Assembly (NCBI GenBank): GCA_031266025.1
Contig: JAISBV010000047.1
Coordinates: 1-33,260 of the forward strand
Length of the DNA stretch: 33,260 nucleotides
Direction of reading: 5' to 3'
From: Eubacteriales Family XIII. Incertae Sedis bacterium
GTDB taxonomy: Bacteria; Bacillota; Clostridia; Peptostreptococcales; Anaerovoracaceae
Both the position numbers and the translations under genes were made by a program. Below the pieces are notes generated by a model. It was not told the origin of the DNA, did no database searches, and saw nothing but the letters and a program-made list of their open reading frames with translations. Positions 6,343 through 15,402 of this stretch are shown here, in pieces (the first letter of the stretch is position 1; each line of letters begins with the position of its first letter).

Positions 6343-6356
6343 AAGGGGGTGATGAA

Positions 6357-6587
6357 ATGAGCACAAAGCGGCAAACGTCTGCCGGCCCGGAATACGTCCC
6401 TTGCGACGAATACCCGGTCGCGGAGGATGTACGGATCGACGTATCTTTGATACCCGACTATGCGGCGGAAACTCTTGCCGCGGCCACGATCGGATTCATA
6501 AAGAGAATTCTCGACCAACCGGGCGGCCGGGAAATGCTGGACGCACGGACTGCGGCCAGAAAAGCAAGACAAGCGGTAATCCAATAA
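6357..6587 (+). CDS. Hypothetical early protein
   Basis: Start ATG 6357 follows AAAGGGGGTGA at five bases; ATG 6339, overlapping the previous stop, is the alternative and would add six residues. The 76-residue product begins MSTKRQTSAG and has a helical C-terminal half. It is probably real because it is tightly packed in the operon and followed by a fresh AAAGGAG. No family recognised. Confidence 0.62.
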   Translation: MSTKRQTSAGPEYVPCDEYPVAEDVRIDVSLIPDYAAETLAAATIGFIKRILDQPGGREMLDARTAARKARQAVIQ

Positions 6588-6609
6588 AAGAAAGGAGAAG
6601 TGAAGCAAA

Positions 6610-7113
6610 TTGACCGAGAATGCGGAAACGGTGAGGATCATAGACCTCATAAGCCAATACGACCACGGGTGCAACATGTGCAGTAGCGGCGAAATACTGT
6701 TAACGACAGACATGGAACGCCGCGCTCATGCCGCCGAAATAGCCGATGCCCGGCGTTACAAGTTCAGCGAGTTAGTACAGATCGGCGGATACCGGTGGGC
6801 AAAGGATATGCGATTGGCAATCGAGCGGTGCATACACGCTCGTGTACAGTTTGAGTTGACTCGCTTAGCCTCGGGGGTTACGCGGCTTCGGAATGAATCG
6901 AAAGACATCACTATAATGCTGCAAGATTGTGATCTTTGTTCAGCAAAAGGAGAAAATTTAGGAAAACGACCGTTTATACCTGCGATAAGTGCGAGCAAAG
7001 CAAGAGCCTTGAAGATATCGTTACCGTTGATATCTCGTATCAGATCGCCCCTCACGAAGCTTGCAATCGTCATACCGCAGGCAAGAGCAAATCTTACGAG
7101 CGCCATACCGTGA
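6610..7113 (+). CDS. Hypothetical early protein with an apparently lost stop codon
   Basis: TTG 6610 follows AAAGGAG at 12 bases. The first 117 residues (MTENAETVRII to CSAKGENL) look like a normal Cys-containing helical protein (CNMC, CDLC). The frame then runs on for 50 residues that look like out-of-frame reading of the next gene. If base 6961 were T instead of G, codon 118 would be TGA and the gene would end at 6963 in an ATGA overlap with the next gene. The native gene is therefore probably 6610-6963. Function unknown. Confidence 0.62.
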   Translation: MTENAETVRIIDLISQYDHGCNMCSSGEILLTTDMERRAHAAEIADARRYKFSELVQIGGYRWAKDMRLAIERCIHARVQFELTRLASGVTRLRNESKDITIMLQDCDLCSAKGENLGKRPFIPAISASKARALKISLPLISRIRSPLTKLAIVIPQARANLTSAIP

Positions 7114-7274
7114 GGGTGAACAAAGATATTTGCAAAGAATGTCTTAACAAGTTCGGGCTGTTAACCGAAATGCCGGAGCAGGATCGCGACGAGGCTCTGA
7201 AAAAGAACGACAAAACGCTCGAAAGCAAGTTTATCAACCTGCTCAGTGATCTGGGCGTTATGTTTGAAGAGTAA
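6960..7274 (+). CDS. Small zinc-ribbon protein with an apparently lost ATG
   Basis: The frame encodes KTTVYTCDKCEQSK, then a later CKEC, two CxxC pairs typical of a zinc ribbon, and an acidic helical C-terminus. AAAAGGAG lies at the right distance upstream of position 6960, but codon 6960-6962 is AGG where ATG is expected. A single T at 6961 would restore a 104-residue protein starting MKTTVYTCDKC. The only ordinary start in frame is TTG 6936, which has no ribosome site. It may be poorly translated as it stands. Function unknown. Confidence 0.6.
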   Translation, partial: RKTTVYTCDKCEQSKSLEDIVTVDISYQIAPHEACNRHTAGKSKSYERHTVRVNKDICKECLNKFGLLTEMPEQDRDEALKKNDKTLESKFINLLSDLGVMFEE

Positions 7275-7295
7275 GGGTTCGGCAAGGAGGAAAAA

Positions 7296-7523
7296 ATGTT
7301 GTTTATAACGACGCGCGGGGAGATTGTACGTTCGGAGATAATCGGGCATCAGATCGCGGGAGCGCTCTTGGAACCGGGCGACGATCCCGATGAGGCACTG
7401 AAAGTCATGAAGTCCGTTCCGTTTTGCGGTAGGCTGACGGCGCCAAATACATACAAAGACATGTTGCCGGGCGCGGATGCGTTGCGTAAGTATGTACGTA
7501 ACGCGCACCGAGGAGGCCGGTAA
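7296..7523 (+). CDS. Hypothetical early protein
   Basis: The 75-residue protein starts at ATG 7296 after CAAGGAGG. Its N-terminal strand is MLFITTRGEIV; the rest is mixed and ends basic. The stop overlaps the next start in TAATG, implying translational coupling to the sigma-like/XRE fusion gene. No domain recognised. Confidence 0.68.
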   Translation: MLFITTRGEIVRSEIIGHQIAGALLEPGDDPDEALKVMKSVPFCGRLTAPNTYKDMLPGADALRKYVRNAHRGGR

Positions 7524-8386
7524 TGGGAACAATAAAAGAACCGCTTACGGACGAGGAACGCCGGCTTGCCGAGGAAAATCACGGGCTTTTGCTCAGTTTT
7601 CTCAGGCGCAACAATCTTCCGCAGAGTGATTTTTACGATGTCGCGGCGCTTGGATATTTAGGCGGCATTCGGCGATATTTAAGAGATTCGCCTCCTTATT
7701 CTCTCGGAACGATCTGTTGGAGAGATATGCGCAATGCCGTTTCCCGCGAGTTTAGATTTATGCGTCGCGAAAAGCGACGTGCTCCGACTTTCAGTTTATA
7801 CGGTGAAATTCCCGGCAAGGATGGCTTAATCCTCGCTGATGTTGTTGCCGACCCGGCCGGGCGCGATGTGGTTGATTTGGTTGATTCGGCTGTTCGTCTC
7901 AATGCGCTGTGGCAAATGGCAACACCTACGGAGCGAGAAGTGTTTTGCTTCCTTGCGAGCGGCTTCCTTATGCGAGAAGCAGCCCCGGTTATAGGTGTAT
8001 CAACCTCAACGGTCAGTCGTACTGCTAAAGAATTCAGAAAAAGAGTAGCCCTGTGTCTTCCTTGGGTCGTTCCCGATGCGCAAAGAGAAATTCATGCGTA
8101 CAGAGAAAGATTCTCACGGCATTTGAAGTCATTGATTGAAGCAAGAGGATTAAGTCTGAACTCACTTGCCCGGAAAACGGGCATCAGCTCCGGGCCGATT
8201 AAGGATTACGTGCAAGGGAGGTATATGCCCGGAACGGAATCCCTGCAAAAGCTCGCGGACGCCCTCGGCGTATCCTTGGAAAGCATGTACCCCCCCCCGA
8301 CAGAAAAGCAGAAACCGCCCCGGCGCAACGGTGACGGCTTCAAGAAAGAGCGTTTTGACTGCCATCATTCTACCGGTCTTGCGTAG
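7523..8386 (+). CDS. Sigma-70-like protein fused to an XRE domain
   Basis: In this 287-residue protein, residues 1-70 resemble sigma region 2 (ENHGLLLSFLRRNNLP, DVAALGYLGGIRRYL). Residues 125-180 resemble sigma region 4 (ATPTEREVFCFLASGFLMRE, then a helix-turn-helix with GVSTSTVSRTAKEF). Residues 195-250 are a complete XRE domain (LKSLIEARGLSLNSLARKTG). The tail is basic. It starts in a TAATG overlap with the previous gene. It probably directs or regulates phage transcription. Whether it works as a true sigma factor or as a DNA-binding regulator is unknown. Confidence 0.75.
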   Translation: MGTIKEPLTDEERRLAEENHGLLLSFLRRNNLPQSDFYDVAALGYLGGIRRYLRDSPPYSLGTICWRDMRNAVSREFRFMRREKRRAPTFSLYGEIPGKDGLILADVVADPAGRDVVDLVDSAVRLNALWQMATPTEREVFCFLASGFLMREAAPVIGVSTSTVSRTAKEFRKRVALCLPWVVPDAQREIHAYRERFSRHLKSLIEARGLSLNSLARKTGISSGPIKDYVQGRYMPGTESLQKLADALGVSLESMYPPPTEKQKPPRRNGDGFKKERFDCHHSTGLA

Positions 8387-8412
8387 AGATGTCAAGTCTG
8401 AAAGGTGAACAA

Positions 8413-8790
8413 ATGGCCGACGAGCTGCGCGATCTCCGCGTAAACCACAACATCCCCGTCAAGGACATGGTGGCCGTCGTACAAGCGAAATATCCCAAGT
8501 ACGACAAAACACTGCAAAGCAAATGCGAGCACGGCCGACTGTACGGCATCGAGCTGAAGCGCGACGCTATGGACGCGCTTATCGCAAAATTCGCGCAGGA
8601 GGCCGTGAGACAAAAAAAGAGCGGCGGACATAGGCTGACATGTCGAGTGTCCTGCCGTCTCGAAGAGAGCGAATTTCGCCTGTTGCAACAGCACGTAAAA
8701 GCTGACGGGTACGATACCATGCAAGCGTGGCTTGCCGCTCAAATCAAAACCTATCTCAACGGGCGCGAAAGCGCCGAACGAAAGGAGTAA
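8413..8790 (+). CDS. Phage protein of unknown function, possibly DNA-binding
   Basis: ATG 8413 follows AAAGGTGA at five bases; an upstream ATG at 8389 has no ribosome site. The 125-residue product has an N-terminal helical unit (LRDLRVNHNIPVKDMVAVVQ, KYDKTLQSKCEHG) of a type seen in many Bacillota phages, and a C-terminal segment (RVSCRLEESEFRLLQQHVK) resembling a ribbon-helix-helix motif. It lies just ahead of the recombination genes. Confidence 0.68.
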   Translation: MADELRDLRVNHNIPVKDMVAVVQAKYPKYDKTLQSKCEHGRLYGIELKRDAMDALIAKFAQEAVRQKKSGGHRLTCRVSCRLEESEFRLLQQHVKADGYDTMQAWLAAQIKTYLNGRESAERKE

Positions 8791-8793
8791 GTC

Positions 8794-9723
8794 ATGGCAA
8801 CAAAGAAAGAACTTATCGTCGTAAAGCAACTGCCTATCATCGAGGAGCGACTGAAAACCATCAAGGAGCAAATCCAGACCAGAACCAAAGAGGCCCTTGC
8901 TCTGGAGTGTACGGAGGAAACGGTCAAAGAAATAAAGAAGATCCGCGCCGAGCTGTCGAGCGGCTTCAAGGAACTCGAAGCGCAGCGCAAGGAGGTCAAG
9001 AAAACCGTCATGGCTCCCTACGATCAGTTTGAGGCGGTTTACCGGGCCTGTGTCACAGACGTGTACGCGCCCGCCGACGCTGAGCTGAAATCCCGCATAG
9101 ACGAGGTTGAGAATGTCGTGAGGGAAGAAAAACGCGCGGAGATCGCCGCATACTTCGACGAGTACGCAAAGAGCAAAAACATCGACTTTCTCACTTTCGA
9201 CAAAATGGGCCTGCAGGTCGGGCTTTCGACCAATGCCAAGAGCATGAAGTCCATGGTCGCAGAGTTTGTCGACGGCATTGCCGATGGGTTGACGCTCATA
9301 GACACGCAGGAGTACAAGGAGGAAATCCTTGTCGAATACAAGAAGTCGCTGAACGCGGTGAGCGCGATCACGTCCGTGAAGCAGCGCCACGAAGCCATTG
9401 AAGCCGAGCGCAAGCGCGCGGAGGCGGCGGCGGCGAAAAGAGCCGCAGAGGTCGAGGCGGCGACGGAAAGCGAAATACCGGAATCGGAGAACGAAATGCC
9501 GGAGAGCGAAATACCGGAGCCGTTCAGGGCCGATGATACGGACGATGACGACGACACCGGTATCGACGTTGAACCCGCCGCCGAAACTATTGTCGCGGAG
9601 TACGGACCGGTAGCCCCCGGTACGACGCAAAGGGCCGATCTCACCGTGTACGGAACAGTGACGCAACTGAAAACATTGGAAGAATTCTTAGTGAATAAGG
9701 GGTATATGTACGAACTTCGGTAG
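8794..9723 (+). CDS. DUF1351 family protein
   Basis: The 309-residue protein is a long coiled-coil-like chain (residues 5-215) of the DUF1351 type, commonly found beside single-strand annealing and P-loop recombination proteins in Bacillota phages. An acidic low-complexity linker with repeated ESEIPES/ENEMPESEIPE units and DDTDDDDD follows. A small C-terminal domain (ADLTVYGTVTQLKTLEEFLV) ends the chain. AAAGGAG precedes ATG. The biochemical role of the family is not established; placement suggests DNA recombination. Confidence 0.8.
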   Translation: MATKKELIVVKQLPIIEERLKTIKEQIQTRTKEALALECTEETVKEIKKIRAELSSGFKELEAQRKEVKKTVMAPYDQFEAVYRACVTDVYAPADAELKSRIDEVENVVREEKRAEIAAYFDEYAKSKNIDFLTFDKMGLQVGLSTNAKSMKSMVAEFVDGIADGLTLIDTQEYKEEILVEYKKSLNAVSAITSVKQRHEAIEAERKRAEAAAAKRAAEVEAATESEIPESENEMPESEIPEPFRADDTDDDDDTGIDVEPAAETIVAEYGPVAPGTTQRADLTVYGTVTQLKTLEEFLVNKGYMYELR

Positions 9724-9753
9724 CAATATCCCTCGCATTGAAAGGAGTAAAAG

Positions 9754-10709
9754 ATGATCAAGCAACCCAACGACTTAAAAGACAGCGAAAAGAAAATCCG
9801 CATTCTTCTTGCCGGGTACCCGGGTATCGGCAAATCGACCCTCGCGCTCTCGGCACCGAAGCCTCTGCACATCGACGTGGACTTCGGCATTGACCGTGTG
9901 GAACCGCGCTATCGCAAGCCCTACATACAGCCGGCGTCCTATGATGAGATACTGTCCGATCTCGTACCCGCGAACCTCAAGGACTATGACACGCTCGTGT
10001 TCGACACCGGCGGCAAGCTCATATCCTTGATGTCGCTCTGGGCAATCAAGAAAGATCCGAAATACGGCCAACGCGACGGATCGCTCGCGCTCAAGGGCTA
10101 CGGCTTTGTCGGCAAGGAGTTTGTCCGCCTCATGGACTACTGCTTCTATGAACTCGACAAGCATATCGTCATCGTTTTCCACGCCATAGAGGACAAAGAC
10201 GGCGACAGTACGCGCTTGCGCATCAAGGTCGAGGGCCAGACCAAGAACAATGTGTGGGAGCCCATGGATCTCGGCGGGTTTGTGGAAATCTACGGCCACG
10301 ACCGCACAATCGGTTTTTCCAACTGTGAGCGGTATTTCGCCAAGGGAACGCGCGGCATCAACGGCGTGATGAAGATTCCCGAACTGACGCAGACCGCGCC
10401 GAACGATTTTCTGGTGAGGCTGTTTGCAAAGTACAACGATCTTTCCGCAAAGGAAGTCGAGCAAAACGCCGAGCAAAAGGCGGCATACGACGAGGTGATG
10501 ACTGCGGGCCGCGCAATCATCAATACCATAGTCGACGCGGAAACCGCGAATCTCGCAATCCCGCCTTTCAAGAAGCTCAAGCACGCGCTCACGTCGGAAA
10601 AGGAACTCGGCGCAGAACTGAACGCCAAAATCAAGAAAGCGGGCCTGATGTATGACAAAGTGCTGAAATCGTATACCAACGCACCGCCAAAGGATAAGGG
10701 GGCGAAATA

Positions 10710-10710
<1 letters not shown>
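9754..10710 (+). CDS. P-loop ATP-binding recombination protein (Sak4/AAA_24-like)
   Basis: The 318-residue protein has a Walker A motif, GYPGIGKST (residues 21-29), and a hydrophobic strand ending in Asp (YDTLVFDTGG, about 82-91) as Walker B. A RecA-like fold of this kind is found in phage nucleotide-binding proteins of the AAA_24 group, which includes Sak4 single-strand annealing proteins. Sak4 works with SSB, and an ssb gene lies downstream. AAAGGAG precedes the start. It overlaps the nuclease gene by one base (TAATG). The family call is firm; annealing activity is inferred. Confidence 0.82.
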
Positions 10711-12206
<1,496 letters not shown>

Positions 12207-12213
<7 letters not shown>

Positions 12214-12500
12214 AACCGGAAAAAAGCCAAGAAACCGCAACCGAAACCGTCAAGGACAGCACCGTCAGCAATGTCCTGAAAGTAATGGCATCCGTCACCG
12301 AAAACAAACTCGGTATCGCGGTTGATGACGACGACTGCATTGTGATATCGGTAAGGCGCTACGAAGAACTTATCCGCGCGCAAACGGAGCGCGACGTTGC
12401 CGTACGGCTGATAAAGGGCGCCGAATCGTATAACCTGCGCGATTCGCTGATTATCGCTCTCGGCATTGAACCGAAAGCGAGAGGCAAGAGCGATGAATAG
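12207..12500 (+). CDS. Hypothetical protein
   Basis: The 97-residue protein has a polar N-terminus (MLEPEKSQETATE) and a helical middle with SVRRYEELIRAQTERDVAVRLI, a pattern common in small phage scaffold-like proteins. AAGGAGG precedes ATG 12207. It overlaps both DUF3268 and the HNH gene. No domain assigned. Confidence 0.65.
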
Positions 12501-13023
12501 CAAACATACTGCGTGGACAGATAAGGAAATCGAGCGACTCAGGCGTAATTATAATTGCGTCACAAATGATGGGCTTTCTTCGCTTTTCCCGTCCAGAAGT
12601 CGTCAAGCTATCTACAAAAAAGCATACAGTCTCGGATTGCGCAAAACTCCTGAAATAGAATTCGCCAATCGGTCGGAAGTTCGCGTAGGAAGCAAAGGCG
12701 CAAGTTGGAAAGGCGGCATACGTTACACGAAAAAAGGTTATCGCCAAATTTTACGCAAAGGTCATCACAGAGCAGACGCAGGAGGCTATGTTATGGAGCA
12801 TATTGCTGTATGGGAACGCGAAACCGGCATAAAGATTCCTCTCAATTGTTGTATTCATCACATCAGCGGAAACAAAACAGATAATAGGATTGAGAATTTA
12901 TGCCTTATGGAAAAGGGCGCGCACACTGTTTTGCATCATCTTGGAGCTGTGCGCACAGAGGAAACCCGGAAAAGAATAAGCGATAAAAAACGTTCTCGCT
13001 CTGGGCAAACGGAGGCAATATGA
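12493..13023 (+). CDS. HNH endonuclease with N-terminal Myb/SANT-like DNA-binding segment (homing type)
   Basis: From ATG 12493 the protein has 176 residues. The N-terminal 45 (WTDKEIERLRRNYN to YKKAYSLGLRK) form a three-helix DNA-binding unit typical of phage homing nucleases. The HNH core is IHHISGNKTDNRIENLCLM with a following H-x-x-x-H (HTVLHH). The gene is visibly more AT-rich than its neighbours and sits neatly between operon genes, as expected for a free-standing homing endonuclease acquired by transfer. Its start overlaps the previous stop. Confidence 0.85.
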   Translation: MNSKHTAWTDKEIERLRRNYNCVTNDGLSSLFPSRSRQAIYKKAYSLGLRKTPEIEFANRSEVRVGSKGASWKGGIRYTKKGYRQILRKGHHRADAGGYVMEHIAVWERETGIKIPLNCCIHHISGNKTDNRIENLCLMEKGAHTVLHHLGAVRTEETRKRISDKKRSRSGQTEAI

Positions 13024-13445
13024 ACAGCGTTGTGCTTATCGGCAGACTCGTGCGCGATCCGGAGACTCGTTACACCGCCGATCAGATGGCCATCGCGTCT
13101 TTCACGGTGGCCGTGGACAGGCCCGTCGCGGCGGACAAAGAAAAGCAGACGGACTTTCCGCGCGTCACGGTGTTCGGAAAACAGGCCGAAAACTGCGGGC
13201 AGTATCTCACAAAGGGCCGTCAGGTCGCCGTGCAGGGCCGCATCAGAACCGGAAGCTACAAGAACAAAGAGGGCGCGACGGTCTACACCACGGAGGTCAT
13301 CGGCGAGCGGGTGCAGTTCCTCGGCAGCAAGCCGGAGGGATCGGGCGGCGGTTCTCCGGGCGCAGCGCCCGCAAACCCCGCATCCCCCGCTCCGCCCGAG
13401 GGCGGATATCAGCAACTTGAAGAGGACGACGACATACCTTTTTAG
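13020..13445 (+). CDS. ssb: Single-stranded DNA-binding protein
   Basis: The 141-residue OB-fold protein begins MNSVVLIGRLVRDPETRYT and contains VTVFGKQAENCGQYLTKGRQVAVQGRI, both diagnostic of bacterial-type SSB. A Gly/Pro/Ala-rich linker leads to the acidic tip DDDIPF, which docks helicases and recombination proteins. It should coat single-stranded phage DNA and work with the Sak4-like and DnaC-like proteins encoded here. It overlaps the HNH stop by four bases. Confidence 0.96.
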   Translation: MNSVVLIGRLVRDPETRYTADQMAIASFTVAVDRPVAADKEKQTDFPRVTVFGKQAENCGQYLTKGRQVAVQGRIRTGSYKNKEGATVYTTEVIGERVQFLGSKPEGSGGGSPGAAPANPASPAPPEGGYQQLEEDDDIPF

Positions 13446-13503
13446 CAGCAGCGGGCCGCTCTCACCGCGCGGGCGGCTCCGTTTGAAAAAGAAAGGAGCG
13501 GAA

Positions 13504-13731
13504 ATGCCAACGGAAGATAAATCAAGCGTCTTTTGGGAAACACATACGGATGCAGAACCGTGTCCATTCTGTGGCAACAGAGAGTTGTATCTTACGGAAG
13601 ATTACGAACCGTTCACAAATGATTTTTGCGGTTTTTTCATCGAATGCTCCGCTTGTGGGGCGTCGTCTGGCAGAGGCATGAAAGAGGAATCCGCATATAT
13701 GCTTTGGCAGACAAGAACGTCGGAGGTTTGA
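13504..13731 (+). CDS. Lar-like small zinc protein (restriction alleviation family)
   Basis: The 75-residue protein has CPFCGNRELYL near the start, a second pair C-x-x-C (CSACGA), then a conserved end ESAYMLWQTR, the arrangement of the Lar restriction-alleviation family (two CxxC pairs, then A-x-x-x-W-N-x-R). Lar of Rac prophage modulates type I restriction. AAAGGAG precedes ATG. Family membership is likely; an anti-restriction role here is inferred. Confidence 0.72.
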   Translation: MPTEDKSSVFWETHTDAEPCPFCGNRELYLTEDYEPFTNDFCGFFIECSACGASSGRGMKEESAYMLWQTRTSEV

Positions 13732-13736
13732 GCAAC

Positions 13737-14714
13737 ATGGCATGGATAAGCGTTCACGATGGAGTGACGGACCACCCAAAAACCCGCAAACTGGCGCGCC
13801 TGTTGGGTTGCAACCGCCATGAGGCGATAGGGATACTTGTATCGCTTTGGCAATGGTGCATCCGCAACGCAGACCGTGACGGCCGCATTCAAGACGCCAC
13901 TGAGGACGAAATCGCGGACGGAATAATATACGGAAAGCCCGGGCGGACGCTACTGAATGCCCTCGTGGAATCGGGGTGGGTCGATGCGGGAAGCGACGGC
14001 GCTTACACTTTGCACGATTGGGACGACTGGCAGTCCAATTGGTTCAAATATTTGGACAAGACGGAATCGGACCGACGCAGAAGACGCGAAGAACGAACCA
14101 AATCGGATTTTGCGGACATTCTGCCGGAAAGTCGCGGGAAAGTCGCAGGAAAGTCGCGCGACATTCTGCCGGAAAGTCGCGGGAAAGTCGCAGGTAACAA
14201 TACAATACAAAAACAAGACCTTGACCTTAAAGATCAAGGTCAAGTACATATGCGCAAATCCGACGATTTGCGCGACAGCGAAACCGCCACGGACTTGAAC
14301 GACGAATCCGACAACGCGGCAGATGAAGCAAACGAGAGCCTAACGGGTGAAACGGCCCAAGGAGAAAACGAAATCCGCTCCAAGACTTTGCAGCTGTCGA
14401 AAAAGCAAGCCGAATTGTTCAAGGAGTTCTGGAAAGCTTACCCGAAAAAGAAAAGCAAAGGGCAAGCGGAACGAACATGGAAAAAATTAAAAGCCGACGA
14501 TGCGCTTTTGGCTGAAATGTTCAAAGCGATAGAGCGAACAAAGCAATCTCGCGACTGGAAAGAGGACGGCGGCAAATACATCCCCCACCCCGCAACGTGG
14601 CTTAATGCCCGAGGATGGGAGGATGAGCCGGATCCCCCTGATCCGCCGGGCGGTCGCGAACCGATATTGTCAGCCGAAGGGAGGGAGGTAAGAGACCTTG
14701 GGATTGAATTTTGA
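13737..14714 (+). CDS. Replication initiator protein (Lin1244/DnaD-like)
   Basis: The 325-residue protein starts MAWISVHDGVTDHPKTRKLA, the N-terminal winged-helix type seen in phage replication proteins (Lin1244/Lin1753 and DnaD-like). The middle contains two copies of a 15-residue unit with DILPESRGKVAG, encoded by origin-like iterons. The C-terminal region (ELFKEFWKAYPKKKSKGQAE, then GGKYIPHPATWLN) is a DnaD-like or helicase-interaction segment common in these initiators. The next gene is a DnaC-like loader, as expected. GGAGG lies ten bases before ATG. Confidence 0.85.
   Translation: MAWISVHDGVTDHPKTRKLARLLGCNRHEAIGILVSLWQWCIRNADRDGRIQDATEDEIADGIIYGKPGRTLLNALVESGWVDAGSDGAYTLHDWDDWQSNWFKYLDKTESDRRRRREERTKSDFADILPESRGKVAGKSRDILPESRGKVAGNNTIQKQDLDLKDQGQVHMRKSDDLRDSETATDLNDESDNAADEANESLTGETAQGENEIRSKTLQLSKKQAELFKEFWKAYPKKKSKGQAERTWKKLKADDALLAEMFKAIERTKQSRDWKEDGGKYIPHPATWLNARGWEDEPDPPDPPGGREPILSAEGREVRDLGIEF
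14126..14191. repeat. Iteron cluster inside the initiator gene, candidate replication origin
   Basis: Five exact copies of GGAAAGTCGC start at 14126, 14137, 14148, 14171 and 14182. They are spaced 11 bases within two groups and embedded in a 35-base unit repeated with a 45-base period (14115-14149 and 14160-14194). The spacing puts sites on the same helix face. Lambda-type initiators bind iterons inside their own gene, so this is the best origin candidate. An AT-rich stretch follows (14195-14215). Confidence 0.7.
14220..14244. repeat. Inverted repeat in the candidate origin
   Basis: CTTGACCTT (14220-14228) and AAGGTCAAG (14236-14244) are perfect 9-bp arms with a 7-base loop, 29 bases past the last iteron. 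It lies within coding sequence. Confidence 0.65.
14252..14273. repeat. Second inverted repeat in the candidate origin
   Basis: GCGCAAATC (14252-14260) and GATTTGCGC (14265-14273) are perfect 9-bp arms around CGAC. Two perfect hairpins in a row inside a gene, next to iterons, suggest a selected DNA structure and not coding chance. Confidence 0.65.
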
Positions 14715-15402
14715 ATGTGAGAAGTGCAAAGGCACAGGGCTAATCTGGGGAACGTCGGAGTCAAACGGATTGATTTACGAGAATGTCAGGGATTGCGACT
14801 GCATGCTGCCGGCGAAAATAGACCGGATGCTCAAAAAAAGCGGTGTTGACTACGAGAAGTATGCGGAAATGTCACTCGGCAATTTCTTGGTCGATACCGA
14901 CGAGGCCACGAAGATGAGGAACATTGCCACTGCGTTTCTGGAAACGCGAAACTCCGTTGGCTTGGGCTTTTTCGGCAAATCCGGGACGGGCAAAACGCAT
15001 ATCTGCATAGCCGTGTGTCAGGAGATCACGAGGCAGACCGTTATGCCGCACAGGTACTTTTCCTACCGCGGCGAGATACAGAAGCTGAAATCCGTCATGT
15101 ACGACAAGGAGGCGTACGAGCGCAAGATCGCGGAGTTGTCGCGTGTGAAAGTGCTGTACGTGGACGATCTTTACAAGCTCGCCAAGAACGGCGACAAGTT
15201 CCCCATGCAAGACCTGCAGATCATGTACAGCATAATCAACAACCGCTATATCAACAAGAGGGCGACGCTGTTTTCGAGCGAATACAGCCTGAAAGAAATC
15301 ACCGACATCGACGAGGCGACGGGCAGCCGAATCTATGACATGTGCTACCCCAACATCTGCAAGTGTGAGGGCGAAAACAGACGACTGAGGAGGAAACATT
15401 GA
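14698..15402 (+). CDS. DnaC-like helicase loader ATPase
   Basis: In this 234-residue protein, CEKC (7-10) and CDC (33-35) form an N-terminal zinc-binding module. Walker A is GKSGTGKT (93-100) and Walker B is VLYVDDLYK (about 152-160). Later sensor motifs include RATLFSSEYSL. This is the layout of phage DnaC/DnaI-type loaders that place the host DnaB helicase at the origin. TTG start after GGGAGGGAGG; it overlaps the initiator gene by 17 bases. No DnaB-like helicase gene lies in this window. Confidence 0.9.
   Translation: MGLNFECEKCKGTGLIWGTSESNGLIYENVRDCDCMLPAKIDRMLKKSGVDYEKYAEMSLGNFLVDTDEATKMRNIATAFLETRNSVGLGFFGKSGTGKTHICIAVCQEITRQTVMPHRYFSYRGEIQKLKSVMYDKEAYERKIAELSRVKVLYVDDLYKLAKNGDKFPMQDLQIMYSIINNRYINKRATLFSSEYSLKEITDIDEATGSRIYDMCYPNICKCEGENRRLRRKH

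Noticed and set aside
8392-9666. 424-residue minus-strand open frame
   Set aside because: Shadow of the 8413 gene and the DUF1351 gene; composition is His/Leu/Phe-rich without domain signals.
14115-14194. CRISPR-like repeat array
   Set aside because: Only two 35-base copies with a 10-base gap, in frame within a gene; the iteron reading explains it better.
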